64,000 bases of DNA from Durusdinium trenchii (Eukaryota; Sar; Dinophyceae; Suessiales; Symbiodiniaceae), in NCBI GenBank assembly GCA_963970005.1, contig CAXAMN010026384.1:286854-350853 (forward strand), in the 5' to 3' direction. The notes beneath the pieces were generated by a model. The model saw only the letters and a program-made list of their open reading frames with translations. It made no database searches and was not told the DNA's origin. Positions 34,601 through 44,760 of this stretch are shown here, piece by piece. How positions within the stretch are numbered: the stretch's first letter is position 1; every line of letters begins with the position of its first letter. The translations under genes were made by a program, and so were the position numbers.

Positions 34601-37440
34601 ATCTCTGATCCCTTCCACCTCGCGCGAAAAGTCGACTGAAGCACCAAAACACGAGGTTTCCCTTGCGCCTGCAACGAAAAGTGACCACCATGTGCGAAAA
34701 TGCGCAAGGCACCACAACGAGAGCGCGGTCGTCAGAAGCACCCGCCGCGGGCAGGCAGATTTTGCGAGCCTGCGCAGTCGAAATGCACTTCGAGGGCTTC
34801 GAGGGGCATGAATGTACTGTAGATAGAAACGAAATAGCCGGACACGCCCGCGCGGCACACCGATCTAAGCACAGCTGCTTTTCTCCTACGGTAAGAACCC
34901 CCAAGTGTGTCCACACTGTTTCGGGAAAACAAGAAGAACATCATATCTCATATAGACGTTGTTTCCCTTTCGATCATTGAAATCCTTGGTCGCTTTCACA
35001 AGCTGCAAAAGCCAAAGGCAAAGAAGACAAGGACATCGACACCACTGTTTGCAAGAATCCCTCTAGCACGTGACTCAGAAAAGAGAGAGAACCTGATTCT
35101 ACTGCAAAGATATTGGAGTTGAAAGGATAGAACAGTTTGATTGTGTTTTCACATGTGATTATGTTGAGGCCCAGCGAAGGATGACCAGACACTCCAGACA
35201 CCCTTCATGTCCGCACTGAATGCCTTGATGTGCAGACACAAAGTGACAACAGCCAGGTCATACATGGCAGCTCTTCGTGAGGCTTTGACGTTGTTTTCAG
35301 ACGTTCAAGTTAACCAACCACTGAGAATCCATTGTTAATATTCAATGCGAAGGTGCACGGCGAGTTGACAGAGAAAGACAAGCCAGAAAGGACTGCAAAC
35401 TTGTTATTTGGCCAAGTGTGGGAAGGCCTCGAGCATTGGACTACCACTTTTCCTTCGTAATCTCCCGCTCTTCCAAGTCTACTTCCTTTCCGTCCTTTTG
35501 GTCAAGGAAACGACATGGCACTGATGGTTTCCCAAAGACCTTGAAGGCAGCGTGCGCGGACAGGCCCGGGCTCACTAGCGGTTTTCTTTCCTTGGGTTTG
35601 TTGCTTTGCAATCTGCTCCAGGAGTGGTCAATCAGGGCTCTCCACCAGTCACAGTTTGCCAGCTCTCCCTAAGGGACGATCAATGTTCCAGGTGCACTAC
35701 CGTCTCCGGAATAACGTGCAATCTACCATGCATTGGCAATGCGCAAACAGAGGGTGCTTTCATTATATAGATTTTTTCCAGGTTGATGACGGGGTGAGTC
35801 CGAATAAGGCCCAGACTGAATGTTTCAGCTCTTCCAATTTGACCATTGGTGTCTTTGGTTGTGCGATTCATGCTGTATAGTGCTTGGGGAGGCCAAGACA
35901 TTCTCCTTATCCTGAGACAAATACTGTAGTTTTTTGCAGTCAACACGCCCAAAAGGGGCAAGCAAGACAATAAGTCACAAGAACCTGTTTGGTTTCTTGT
36001 TGTCTCACTATGTTTAGCTTGTCTCTCTGAGAGAGACAGTGGACAAGCCGCATCGAGCAACAGAAGTCCGAAGCACCATTCGTTCTTTTTGTCAAGCCAG
36101 GTTTGTCAATTGTGTTGCACGCTAAGACCTTCAGTGTGAGCGGTGGATGGCTCCGTCATGACCTGGGGAATTGGACTCCAAAACCAAAGCAAACAATTGA
36201 AGTAGTAGGTTTCTGTGGACTTGTGGAGCGCATATGTTACATCATTGTACATACATACAAACCGCTGCTCTCAGGAGAACGGGGATTTTTACCTTCTGAA
36301 GATTGATTGGTTTGCGAATTAGCATATTGGCTAACAATTTCTTTTGCTATAAACATGCACACTTTGGCATCTGCGACTGGCCTTAAAGCAGGAGAAGAAG
36401 CTAATTACTGTAGATGTTGTGGCCATGCCCTCAATCTTTTGTTACAGAAGAACATCTATATAGTCCCATTTGGCTTTGCTTGAAGGAACTTAAATCAATC
36501 GATTCACGGCCGTCTAAAACGAGGAAGCCATTGTTTGAGGTAGGTATGGTGGGGTCAGGCCACTGAAGGCGAAAAAGATGCCAAACTTGTCGTGTAACCT
36601 TCCCCCAATAGGCATGCTCAACTGCAGGGTGATGTTCCCTCTTGCAGGACCACCGTGCCTAATTATCCTATTACTCAAGAAGTCACGAAATCGGGCATAA
36701 AAGTCAATGTCCATTTGCTTTGCTCGTGAATATTGTGCCACTTCACGGAAAGCGGTAAACGCTTGTCAGTTAATCAATTTTGCTGTCTCATCTGCCACGT
36801 GGTTACCTAAGATTGGTATAGTTCGGAGGGATTGCTGGCCTCAGATAAGGATGGGTGAGATTTTTCTTACAGATTTCAGTATTATAAGATCTGTGTGTGT
36901 GCAAGATGATACGGACGCAGAGCTGTCCAAAAGGCGCGGAACTTAGCGCCTGCTGAACTTAGCAGAAGGGGTTTAAAAACACATAGCCTTCTTCTGAGAT
37001 CCGCAACCACGAGTTTGAAGGGGCCTCAGACACAGCTGATTGAAGGCGCTGGCAATATGCGGCGTCCAAGGCACCACCCAAAGTGCGGCGTGGCCAAATT
37101 TTGGTTTGCCCATTTTTGCCAAGCCTGACGGTTTGGCAATGTGTCTCAAAATGGTCAAAACATATGTCCTTTTACTGTAAGTGGTTCAAAGTTTTCAATG
37201 AAGACTTGTTTCTGCGGAGATCATATTCCAAGGTGTCGTTACGAAGGAGGGAATGAACACAGAGTCTAGAGTCTAGAGAAGATTATGACTAGGATAATGA
37301 CCAAAGAGTTGAGTGCAGGGCATGGAGTCAGCTGGGAACAAACATGTGAGCTGCTGCAACATTGTCCCGGGAATGCTAGCTCTCTCGTGGTAGCTCAAGT
37401 AGAACAACCAAACCACAAAGCACACGAAGTCCAAGTGGCA
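34601..37440. other. no supported gene
   Basis: About 2.8 kb with short conflicting frames. Diverged 42-bp units may persist to about 34,810. No domain was recognised on either strand. Confidence 0.5.
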
Positions 37441-37631
37441 CTACAAGAACACGTTGTGATCGACGGACCTGGATCTTTCTGTCGCGGGCGAACCTGCGAG
37501 TGTCGTGCCTGGCTAGACTCAAGGGCCCTATTTGACCCGAAAGGATGCATCGGAATGATGCTGCTCTGCAAAAGGGACATGGAAGGTGTCCAAACATGAA
37601 ATGCATTCAGTGAACGCTAGCTTCATTGTCA
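37441..37631. repeat. terminal repeat, 3' side of minus-strand element
   Basis: 191 bp, CTACAAGAACACG to CTTCATTGTCA, about 95 percent identical to 43,452-43,632. It has 10 extra bp (TATTTGACCC) between two CCC words; loss of one CCC plus the intervening bases explains the shorter copy. Confidence 0.92.
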
Positions 37632-38442
37632 CCAGTGAAAAATTATGAATTTCGAGGTAGAACTCATTGTGGAATTCAAAAGCACCGTGCTCATGCGGTC
37701 TTGCTTCCACAAACCTGTTTTGACCAAGAGTGGGGTCAAATGTGAGTGGTGTCTGGCAAATCTTGTCATGCACTTCGTTCCAGCTCAGCCTCGTCACCAG
37801 GTTTTCCACATAGTCGGATTCATCTCTTTCTTTTCGCTTTAAGACCACATGTTGTCCAGCATCATACACAAAACGCAAGCACCTGTTGAACAGGCGGTGC
37901 CAGCGCGCAATCTCCTCATCGGTCACCTGGATGGTGGAATCCAGTTGGTGTGCTTCTTTGAACCGACGAATTCGGGAGTTGGTGAAGTCCTCATTCACGA
38001 TCATGGTTCTCGTGTGGATGGCAATCTCTTTGTTCCTGAAATCTTTTGCTTTTGCCAGCCTTCGCATCCAAAACTGTTGCGATGGCTCTTCCTGCACGGA
38101 GGTCTTGGTTTGTTGCCACCTTGCCCATTCATTGTCATCCAAATCAGATTCCTCATTCACTGAGGAGCTTCCAGCAGTGTGTTGAGGTGATGTCTCAACA
38201 TCAGGCTCTGGCTCCATTTCATCGTTCACATTCTGCTCGATCGCTACATCGTTATTCTCCTGGATCTCATGGCGTCGGGATGCCTCATTCACCTCAGTCA
38301 CAAAGTTCTCTTCAATCTGAGTGTCAACTTCCTGGGAGTGCAGCCAGTTATACACAGCCAGAAAGACCTTGTGGATGTGTTCTTTTAGGCCAAGGCACAA
38401 ACAAAGCAGCAGAACCATGAAAGTGCAAAAACACTTCACCAT
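37528..38442 (-). CDS. extra ORF downstream of copia RNase H
   Basis: A 304-codon frame, the only long undamaged one in the element. The ATG at 38,442 is chosen; the open frame begins a few codons earlier with TTG. The protein starts MVKCFCTFMVLLLCLCLGL, a hydrophobic segment able to act as a signal anchor. Then comes a long acidic region (EEN, EMEPEPDVE, EESDLDDNEWARWQ) and a basic-acidic helical part (FWMRRLAKAKDFRNKE, RIRRFKEAHQLD). The last about 34 residues, from TMKLAF, are encoded by the terminal repeat. Its place after RNase H is that of an envelope-like or accessory ORF, but no family is recognised and no furin site or second membrane segment is seen. It could also be the natural C-terminal tail of the polyprotein. 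Confidence 0.5.
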   Translation of the reverse strand: MVKCFCTFMVLLLCLCLGLKEHIHKVFLAVYNWLHSQEVDTQIEENFVTEVNEASRRHEIQENNDVAIEQNVNDEMEPEPDVETSPQHTAGSSSVNEESDLDDNEWARWQQTKTSVQEEPSQQFWMRRLAKAKDFRNKEIAIHTRTMIVNEDFTNSRIRRFKEAHQLDSTIQVTDEEIARWHRLFNRCLRFVYDAGQHVVLKRKERDESDYVENLVTRLSWNEVHDKICQTPLTFDPTLGQNRFVEARPHEHGAFEFHNEFYLEIHNFSLVTMKLAFTECISCLDTFHVPFAEQHHSDASFRVK

Positions 38443-38582
38443 GTCACCCAAGCTTCAGACTTGGAAGGAGCTTCCAAAGCCAGGATGCTGCATGCTGCAA
38501 GTGCCGTTTTTCGCCACTCATCGTCCACGCGCAATTTTTTGCGATGACGGTGTTTGTAGAAATGGCGGCGGCTGCAGTATTT

Positions 38583-39946
38583 TTATGTATTTTTCATTGC
38601 CGTGCTTCTTCTCAATGACCTTTCCGCATCCAGGGAGAGAACAAAGGGTCTCATCCGAGACAGCTTCACCAAAAAGAGCCTCTCCAAACAGCTGCTTCGA
38701 CACTGCCTCGTGTTCTTCACGTTCTTGTTCTCCAAGGTCTTTACCAACTTTTTGGCTGCAGTGTGCATTGGGTCGTACTTCAGCTGATGGACATTGTGTC
38801 TCAACTGCTCGGCAAAGTTGTCCCTTGCTGTCGGCTTGGTGAGGCCGTCAGGACCATGAAGTGCTTCAAGTCGTTCACGAACAATGGTTACCTCAATGGC
38901 CGTGCGCTTCTCTGAAAGTCGGAGACCTGAAGAAACAGATCGAGCAGCGTCGTACAGTGACTTCGCGTCGGTGATGAGAGGGGGTTCACCGAACATGGCC
39001 ATGGTCTCATCGGTGGAGATGTCGATGAGAGGGTTCACCATCGCTGCAGCAAAAGCTTTCAGCCACTCCAACTCGTCCACAGCGGCCGATGCGGCCTGCG
39101 ATTCCGGGTGAGTTTGCGACTTTGCCAGTCGATGATGGTCAAGGCCATAGGCTTCTCAGACATCAACTCAGCGGCGAAGAGTAAATAGCCACCCTGCGAA
39201 GAACCGTCAGGTCGAACGCTCCACGAAGCATCAGTGTATGCTCCAAACCGAAGCTCCTCCAAACAACTGCCACGCTTGCGAAGGGTCAACACAAAGCTTT
39301 GAACCACTTCCTTTGCAAAGCACAGTACCTTGTTGGCCGTCAGGAGATCCTGAACAGTGGGAGAGCTTGCACTGGCCTGGAGGATGCTGATGGATGCTGA
39401 AAGCTGCGGCAAACACTGTCCAGCCGGCCATGCCAAAGCTCCAATGATGGCTCTCAGAGTTCTATGCTCTTTCTCGTCCAGGGGAGCATCAGGAGTGGCC
39501 TTTCTGGTCTTCTCGAGCGTGGCAGGCTTCACGCGGTGGATGTACTCCTTGAGGGGAAGAGTGATCTGGTCCCAGTTCATGCCTTGCTTTACTTCAGTGC
39601 CACAAAACAACATGTCACCTTTTTCACCGAAGTCCCAGCTGCCAAAGCGAAAGCGCTGAGCCAGGAGCCTCAAGCGGGCAGCAAAGCTATTTGGGATCTC
39701 CTCCTTGGTTTCATCAAACTTTACTTCATTGGGACTGTTGATACCTTCACCAGCACCGATGAAATCATCCACGTGCAAACCAAGGTAGCCATCCACAATG
39801 AGTGCTTCATTGTCCTTGTTGTAGAAGACCTGGAAGGGAGGATCATCTTTTGTGGCGGCTCTTGTACTCAAGTATATGCACCGATCAAGCGGATGATGAA
39901 GCATCAACAGTTCTCCGGTCAGGTAGTGGTCAGCCGTCTGGTACAT
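38583..39946 (-). pseudogene. copia RT C-terminal part and RNase H
   Basis: Two overlapping minus-strand frames (39,059-39,946 and 38,583-39,080) join by a shift near 39,070. The first holds DGYLGLHVDDFIGAGEG with the HVDD polymerase box at residues 58-61, then RTLRAIIGALAWPAGQCLPQ and the RNase H blocks FGAYTDASWSVRPDGSSQGG and DWQSRKL. The second continues DELEWLKAF, then ITDAKSLYDAARS and EKRTAIEVTIVRERL. Together they copy RNA into DNA and remove the template. All recognisable catalytic acids except a clean Glu box are present, but the shift breaks the polyprotein. Confidence 0.85.
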
Positions 39947-40016
39947 TGTTGTGGTGCCCGGACATCTCCAAAAGCCGGTTTGGCGGCTTTCAACACTTGG
40001 TGATCTCGAAGACCCA

Positions 40017-40461
40017 TCATGGTTGCAAGCCGTTTCCTCGTGTCAGAAGAAGGCTGAATGAAGATGCGGTCTCCTTGTCGATGGAATCGCTTTGCATGAT
40101 CAGCGTGCGACCCACTCTGGACAGGGTTGGACTCTCTTTGTCCAGCTCACTTTCCAAGACATCACGATGACGAAAGCCTTGGATGATGACTCTGCAGTTT
40201 GCAACCTTGCCTTCCTTGGTGGGCTTCCATCGTTGAAGCATGCGCCGGTACAAGTTCACCTTCCTGAGCTTCAGACCGATCCACGGCACGCCAGGCTTGG
40301 TTGTCGATCCACACCTGCAGGGCCTTGTTCTTGGCCTCACTAAAGGCTTGTTTGTCTTCAGCAGACAGGTACTTCTCATTGATGGTGTTTGCAATCAGCT
40401 CCTCATCGACTGACTTCATGTACGAGAGGAAACGTGGATCATTGATCTCGACCTGCGGCAA
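40017..40461 (-). pseudogene. copia RT N-terminal part
   Basis: Two minus-strand frames overlap. The upstream one (40,162-40,461) reads AFSEAKNKALQVWIDNQAWR, the usual start of copia RT. The downstream one (40,017-40,394) reads WKPTKEGKVANCRVIIQGFR, then LSRVGRTLIM, the fingers region. The frame changes near 40,250, and again toward 39,946, so polymerase would not be made as one chain. Confidence 0.75.
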
Positions 40462-40893
40462 GCTTTCGTGCCAAATTGTATGACTTCAGCCCCCCCCGTC
40501 TCTCATGCGTTGGATCCCTTGGGAGTTCATCGTTCTTGGTGTGTTTCTGCAGCAGCGGCGGTTCTGCAGCTGCCGATGTTTGTACCTGCTGCTGCTGCGG
40601 TGTGCTAGGTTCGTGGCTGCCGCTGTTTGTTTCTGCTTCTGCCGCTGCTTCATCTTTCTCCCTGGGATCAACTTCATCAGTCATGACTTCCGGTTGGTTT
40701 TCACCAGGCCTTCGTGCGTGGTTGGGAAGGTTGTACTACCGTCTCCGGAGAGGAAAAAAGTGGAGAGGAAAAAAACTGGAGAGGTTTCAAAAAACGAACA
40801 GGCCCACACACCGGTCGAAGAGCTTGCATCACCTGCTGTTGCAAAGGACGAGCAGCAATGGTTTCAGGCATTTGCTCAATGCGGGCAGCAGTT
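40439..40893 (-). pseudogene. linker between integrase and RT
   Basis: The frame at 40,439-40,684 is acidic and Gln/Ala-rich (EKDEAAAEAETNS, PQQQQVQTSAAAEPPL), as expected for the disordered linker before RT in copia polyproteins. A direct duplication of GGAGAGGAAAAAA at about 40,748-40,780 disrupts the upstream part. Confidence 0.5.
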
Positions 40894-41898
40894 TCACGAG
40901 GATTCTCCAGCCTGACATGTTCCCTTCCAACGTTGCACTTGAAGTTTTTCATCAGTCATCCTCCAATAATAGGCCCATTGGCCGACTTCAAAAACAGGTG
41001 GCTCAGAACGAGGACGACCCAGCAAGGCACGTCGGAGGACTTGATCATGGTTGGCTTCATAAAAACAGCGAGCGGCAGTCAACCGCTCGGGTCGATTGTC
41101 GAAGGGTTCATCCAGCAGCCCTTTTGGATGTTGTGGAGCTTGGCCAAAAACGATGTGACTTGGTGAGGTGCCATGAATGGAACGGAGGCGGTTGCGCTGC
41201 TGACAGGCCAAAATGACGGCCCGGGAGAGTTCCAATTCAGGGCGGTCACGTTTCATCTTCAAAAGCTGCAAACGCCGAACTGCATGAAGGCGCTCCACAA
41301 TCCCCATCTTGTAGTGGGCTTCTTTCGGGACAAGCTGGAGTTTGACACCAAAATCATTCAGCTTCTGCTGGTAGGAGTCGGAAATGTGAGCACCGGAACT
41401 GTCAGTTTTGATTCTTTCAGGGGCTCCAAAGACCTTGAACCAGAGTTCCTCCAAAATCTTCAGTTCTTCCTCCTCCGTTTCCCTTTTCATGAGGGCATTG
41501 ATCTCGTAGCAAGAGAAAACATCAATGGCAGCAAGGATCTTGTACTTCTTGTCGTCCCACTTGATGTGAAAAACATCAATCTCCATCAACTCATTGAAGT
41601 GGCTCGCTTGTGGCAGTGAAGAAGGTTTTGGAATCTTCTTTTGTGCATCCGATGTGCAACTGCTGCACGTGAAGTGCTTTGCCACATCAATGACCTCATC
41701 AGGGAACTTGGCATCACGAAGTGCCAGACATAGCTTGTCGTTTGAAGGATGGCCCAATTGTCTATGGAGCTTGCTCACGATTTGGCAGGCCTTCTTTCCA
41801 TGGGTTTTCATCAACTCCTTGTCTTCGGGGCTGATTTCCATCTTGTTTTCCTTGGTCTTTTCCTCGTCAACTTCCATGTCATTGAGTTCTTCTGACAC
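40894..41898 (-). pseudogene. copia integrase, catalytic residues kept
   Basis: The frame (GTG-opened, so part of a larger polyprotein) carries an HHCC zinc finger at H45, H50, C78 and C81 (KLHRQLGH, FTCSSC). The DDE core follows: D108 in MEIDVFHIKWD, D166 in RIKTDSSGAH, and E202 in YKMGIVERLHA. D166 and E202 are separated by exactly 35 residues, the retroviral D(35)E spacing. After it come SIHGTSPSHIVFGQAP and the C-terminal WAYYWR part of the usual domain. Integrase inserts the cDNA. This domain alone could fold, but the polyprotein around it is frameshifted. Confidence 0.9.
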
Positions 41899-42725
41899 CA
41901 GCCCTTTTCTTCCAATTGTTGATCATGGTCTCGTAGGTGGCAGGTGCAGCAAGAGCCGTGAACCCAGGCTCATAGTTCTGCATGGCCTTGAGAGCACGAG
42001 ATTTGCCCTCCATGGGAACGTGTGCGCCTGGACCGCATTGACATGGCAAGTTGAGAGCCTCATAGACATGGTCGCTATTTGTTCGGATCTTGGTTGATTT
42101 CTTCACCTTGCCCACGATGCTGCCCTGTGCATCACGATACACCAGGCCAGTTTGGCATCTATCACAAATAGCGTCCTGGTAGATCTCTTTGTTCATGCTC
42201 TCAATGGCGTCGGTCTTCCAGGACAAAGCTTCTTTTGGGTGTTCAAAGCCAAAACCAGACTCATCTTGCTCACAAAAGTCGGCGACCCGTTGGTGAGCCA
42301 CAAGTGACTTGACTCTTCTTCATTGCGGACCTCCTTGAGGTAGGACTGGTACTCAGGTGTGAGTGCGCACAGGTTTTGCATCTTTGACCACTTTGTGCAA
42401 GGTGGAGCAATCCAAACGAAGTGTGGGCGCTCAGATTTCAAGAGCCTTAGGAAAGCTGATCGAATTGCGCCTTGGAAAGATCCCACTCGGGCAGGCTGAA
42501 GGTGGCCACAGTGACGTCATCATACTTTTCATCCAAAGTGGTGGCCAAATTGCCCTTGTCCACGTAAAGTTCAAAAAACAGCAATTTCCTGCTTTGGCTG
42601 TCTCTCTTGATCACATCTGCCACCAAGGCCTGGTAGTCATCGATCTCCAGGAAAGCTTCATCGTTGGTCTCCGTTGGGTTCCAAGATGACCTCAATGTGC
42701 CAGGGATCGCACGGGCTTTCTTCAA
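41879..42725 (-). pseudogene. methyltransferase-like segment of copia polyprotein
   Basis: Three minus-strand frames joined by shifts near 42,460 and 42,300 lie between protease and integrase. They give, in order: LLFFELYVDKGNLA (about 42,581-42,546), placed like the SAM-binding E-L-x-A-G-x-G motif I but with the glycines mostly lost; HFVWIAPPCTKWSKMQNLC (PPC at 42,405-42,397), like motif IV of cytosine-C5 methyltransferases (PPCxxxS); and GFGFEHPKEALSW (FEHP at about 42,247-42,236), where ENV-type motif VI would lie. A cysteine-rich tail follows (CDRCQTGL, PCQCGPGAH). This is known as a recurring part of dinoflagellate copia polyproteins. Whether it still methylates is doubtful here because motif I is degenerate and the frame broken. 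Confidence 0.6.
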
Positions 42726-43581
42726 TCATGTGAATTTCATCTTTGTTGATGAGATCGATGACGTAATGGCCACGATGACCTCTTTTAGGCTTGAACCATT
42801 CTCCATTCATGACCTGCATAGTTCCATTTGCAAAGCCTTGTTTTGCACCCCAAGCTTTCAGAGTAGGCCGAGACAGGAAGAAGGGAGTGTTGCCGGGCAC
42901 CGCCGAAGCAGTCAGAAGCAGCCGTTGGCCATTCACGTGCGCTGGAAACGTCACCTCGTAGTGAGACCGTAGAATTTCACCACCTCCAAAGTGAAAATCA
43001 CGTTGACATTGGGTGACTTGGATTTCCTGAGGATTGAGATGTTCCAGCCACAACTTCCAGCTGTTCTCTCCAGTGATCGTTCTTGTTGCACCTGAGTCGA
43101 CAATGGCCTTGCCGGCAGTCATGGTGGTGAAGAAGCAAAACTCGGCCTCCACATGATCTACATCAGATTCTTCTTGCTTGAGGTCCACTGGCAGGTCATC
43201 CACCATGGTCACCTGATCTTCAGGAACTTCCTTGACCCCATTGGCCTGAACTCGATAGCGCTTGAAGCGCGGGCCATGAGCGGCTGTTGAACCGCTAAGC
43301 GTTGACTTTGGGCTGTCGCCGGTTGTTGTACTAGATGAAGATGTAGTTGGTCGACGGAGTCCAGACGTGGGCCGCCGGCTGTCGAAGGAGCGACGGAAGC
43401 CACCACCAGAACCTTTTCCTTTGCCTTTGCTTTTTCCTCCTTTGCCCTTTGCTACAAGAACACGTCGTGATCGACGGACCTGGATCTTTCTGTCGCGGGC
43501 GAACCTGCGAGTGTCGTGCCTGGCTAGACTCAAGGGCCCGAAAGGATGCGTCGGAATGATGCTGCTCTGCAAAAGGGACAT
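42658..43581 (-). pseudogene. copia gag tail and protease
   Basis: The ATG-opened frame starts inside the terminal repeat and reads straight into KGKGGKSKGKGKGSGG, the basic linker after gag. Near residue 160 it has KAIVDSGATRTITGENSW, the retropepsin active site in its DSG form followed by the ATRT block of copia proteases. Downstream, FPAHVNGQRLLLTASAVPGN and FFLSRPTLKAWGA fit the flap and C-terminal part. Protease cuts the polyprotein. Gag proper and any zinc knuckle are missing. Confidence 0.8.
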
Positions 43582-43632
43582 GTAAGGTGTCCAAACATGA
43601 AATGCGTACAGTGAACGCTAGCTTCATTGTCA
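43452..43632. repeat. terminal repeat, 5' side of minus-strand element
   Basis: 181-bp partner of 37,441-37,631, same orientation, lacking 10 bp. Confidence 0.92.
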
Positions 43633-43845
43633 AGCTCATATATGAATAGACTGGCACACAGCACACGTGAAGACATCTAAGGCACCAGGAGGAGGCCAAC
43701 GGACCTGCGCGCCTGTGCGCATAAAGTTGGGTCTGGAGATCGACCTGTTTGTGTGGTCTTCTTGTGTACTGTATATATATATATATAGTTGTGTTGAGCT
43801 TAGGGCAGGCTTGGGTGCACATACATCATCACAACTCCCATGACA

Positions 43846-43859
43846 CATTTTGGCTCAAG
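43846..43859 (+). other. dinoflagellate spliced-leader relict
   Basis: CATTTTGGCTCAAG is identical to the last 14 nt of the 22-nt dinoflagellate spliced leader. In genomic DNA such a relict marks a copy made from a trans-spliced mRNA. The leader part TTTTGGCT is also the left arm of a perfect 8-bp stem with a 4-nt loop (43,848-43,867: TTTTGGCT-CAAG-AGCCAAAA). Confidence 0.7.
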
Positions 43860-44560
43860 AGCCAAAAGTGGACAGGGGAGCTTCTGTCTAATTAAGTTGG
43901 TTCAAGCGAGGTGTGGGAACACCACCATTTTGCGTGTGAGGGACACACTTCCAATAACACAGCGCACTGGTCAAGATGTGGCAGTGCACGCTGTGGCGCA
44001 GCTCCTTTCCTCCGCCGCCTATGCCGAGCTCCGCCAAGCTGTCCAGGACCGCTTGGACCAGGGGCGACCGGGCCCAGGCATTTTTGCTCTGGCAATGTGT
44101 GGTCGTGTTCGAAAACTATTGCCCGGCCCCTTTGGTGGCGGGAACGCCTTTGGGGTTTCCACCCCTGCGTCAGCAACGCTGTATCGGATTGCGAGGTGGA
44201 TCGGCACATGGACACGCCGGGGGCGGTGGTTGTCCCGCGAAGCTCTGTGGCCCAAGCTTGGGAGCATCATCGCACCATCCCGGCCACTCTGGGCCTGCTG
44301 GAGCTACAATTACCTGGCCTGACGATTTTGCTCCGGACTATTTGTGGGCATTCCTAATTGGGCCGCCTGAGAATAATCCGTCTCGGAGGCTTCTGGCTTC
44401 CGGGGAGGAAATCTTTGCCCACCAGGCCGGGGCTTGTGCGTCGAGGGGTCTGGCGCGACGATCCTTGTTCCCACGCCCCGTGGCACTACCAGCAGAAGTT
44501 CAAACACATCGGGCCCTTCGGGGCTGGAGGGCGCGGAATGCAGATGAGATTGCGTTTTGA
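43860..44560 (+). pseudogene. candidate retrocopied gene behind SL relict
   Basis: The 700 bp after the relict are GC-rich and protein-like over several frames. One frame gives LLSSAAYAELRQAVQDRLDQ and FALAMCGRVRKLLPGPFGGG (about 44,005-44,150). Another gives PDDFAPDYLWAFLIGPPENN and LLASGEEIFAHQAG (about 44,325-44,430). This pattern fits a coding sequence broken by frameshifts. No family is recognised. It ends where minisatellite sequence starts. Its position directly after a spliced-leader relict, without an intron, suggests a processed copy. Confidence 0.4.
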
Positions 44561-44566
44561 GTTAGT

Positions 44567-44760
44567 CGCGCTTCACTTTTGGAGGAAGTCTCGTACGAAA
44601 CGCTGGTTTTGGAGACTTGGCGCTTCACTTTTGGAGGAAGTCTTGTTTTGGAGACTTGGCGCTTCACTTTTGGAGGAAGTCTCGTACGAAACGCTCGTTT
44701 TGGAGACATTGGCGCTTCACTTTTGGAGGAAGTCTCGGACGAAGGGCTCGTTTTACCAGT
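44567..44760. repeat. 52-bp minisatellite, first cluster
   Basis: CGCTTCACTTTTGGAGGAAG starts at 44,569, 44,621, 44,660 and 44,713; most units continue TCTCGTACGAAACGCT and TTTTGGAGAC. Unit about 52 bp, one copy shortened to 39. The family returns at 45,605-45,895. Confidence 0.92.

Larger units (their letters stand above)
37441..43632 (-). mobile_element. gag-less Ty1/copia retrotransposon
   Basis: Direct repeats at 37,441-37,631 and 43,452-43,632 bracket 6.2 kb. On the minus strand it encodes, in order, protease, a methyltransferase-like segment, integrase, reverse transcriptase, RNase H and a further ORF. Several frameshifts break pol. The right repeat runs directly and in frame into a lysine-glycine linker (KGKGGKSKGKGKGSGG) of the kind found at the end of dinoflagellate copia gag. 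No primer-binding site or gag body lies between them, so a 5' segment has been deleted. The 5 bp flanks do not match, so no target duplication is visible. Confidence 0.85.

Noticed and set aside
33519..34811. A 430-codon frame with repeated CCACHEIC motifs that resembles a multihaem cytochrome (CxxCH).
   Set aside because: It starts in a CACTCA simple repeat and the CxxCH pattern is the translation of the 42-bp minisatellite, whose unit length keeps any frame open. There is no signal peptide or non-repeat domain.
43848..43867. Perfect hairpin as a transcription terminator.
   Set aside because: No T-run follows and the left arm is explained by the spliced-leader relict; eukaryotic context makes a factor-independent terminator unlikely.
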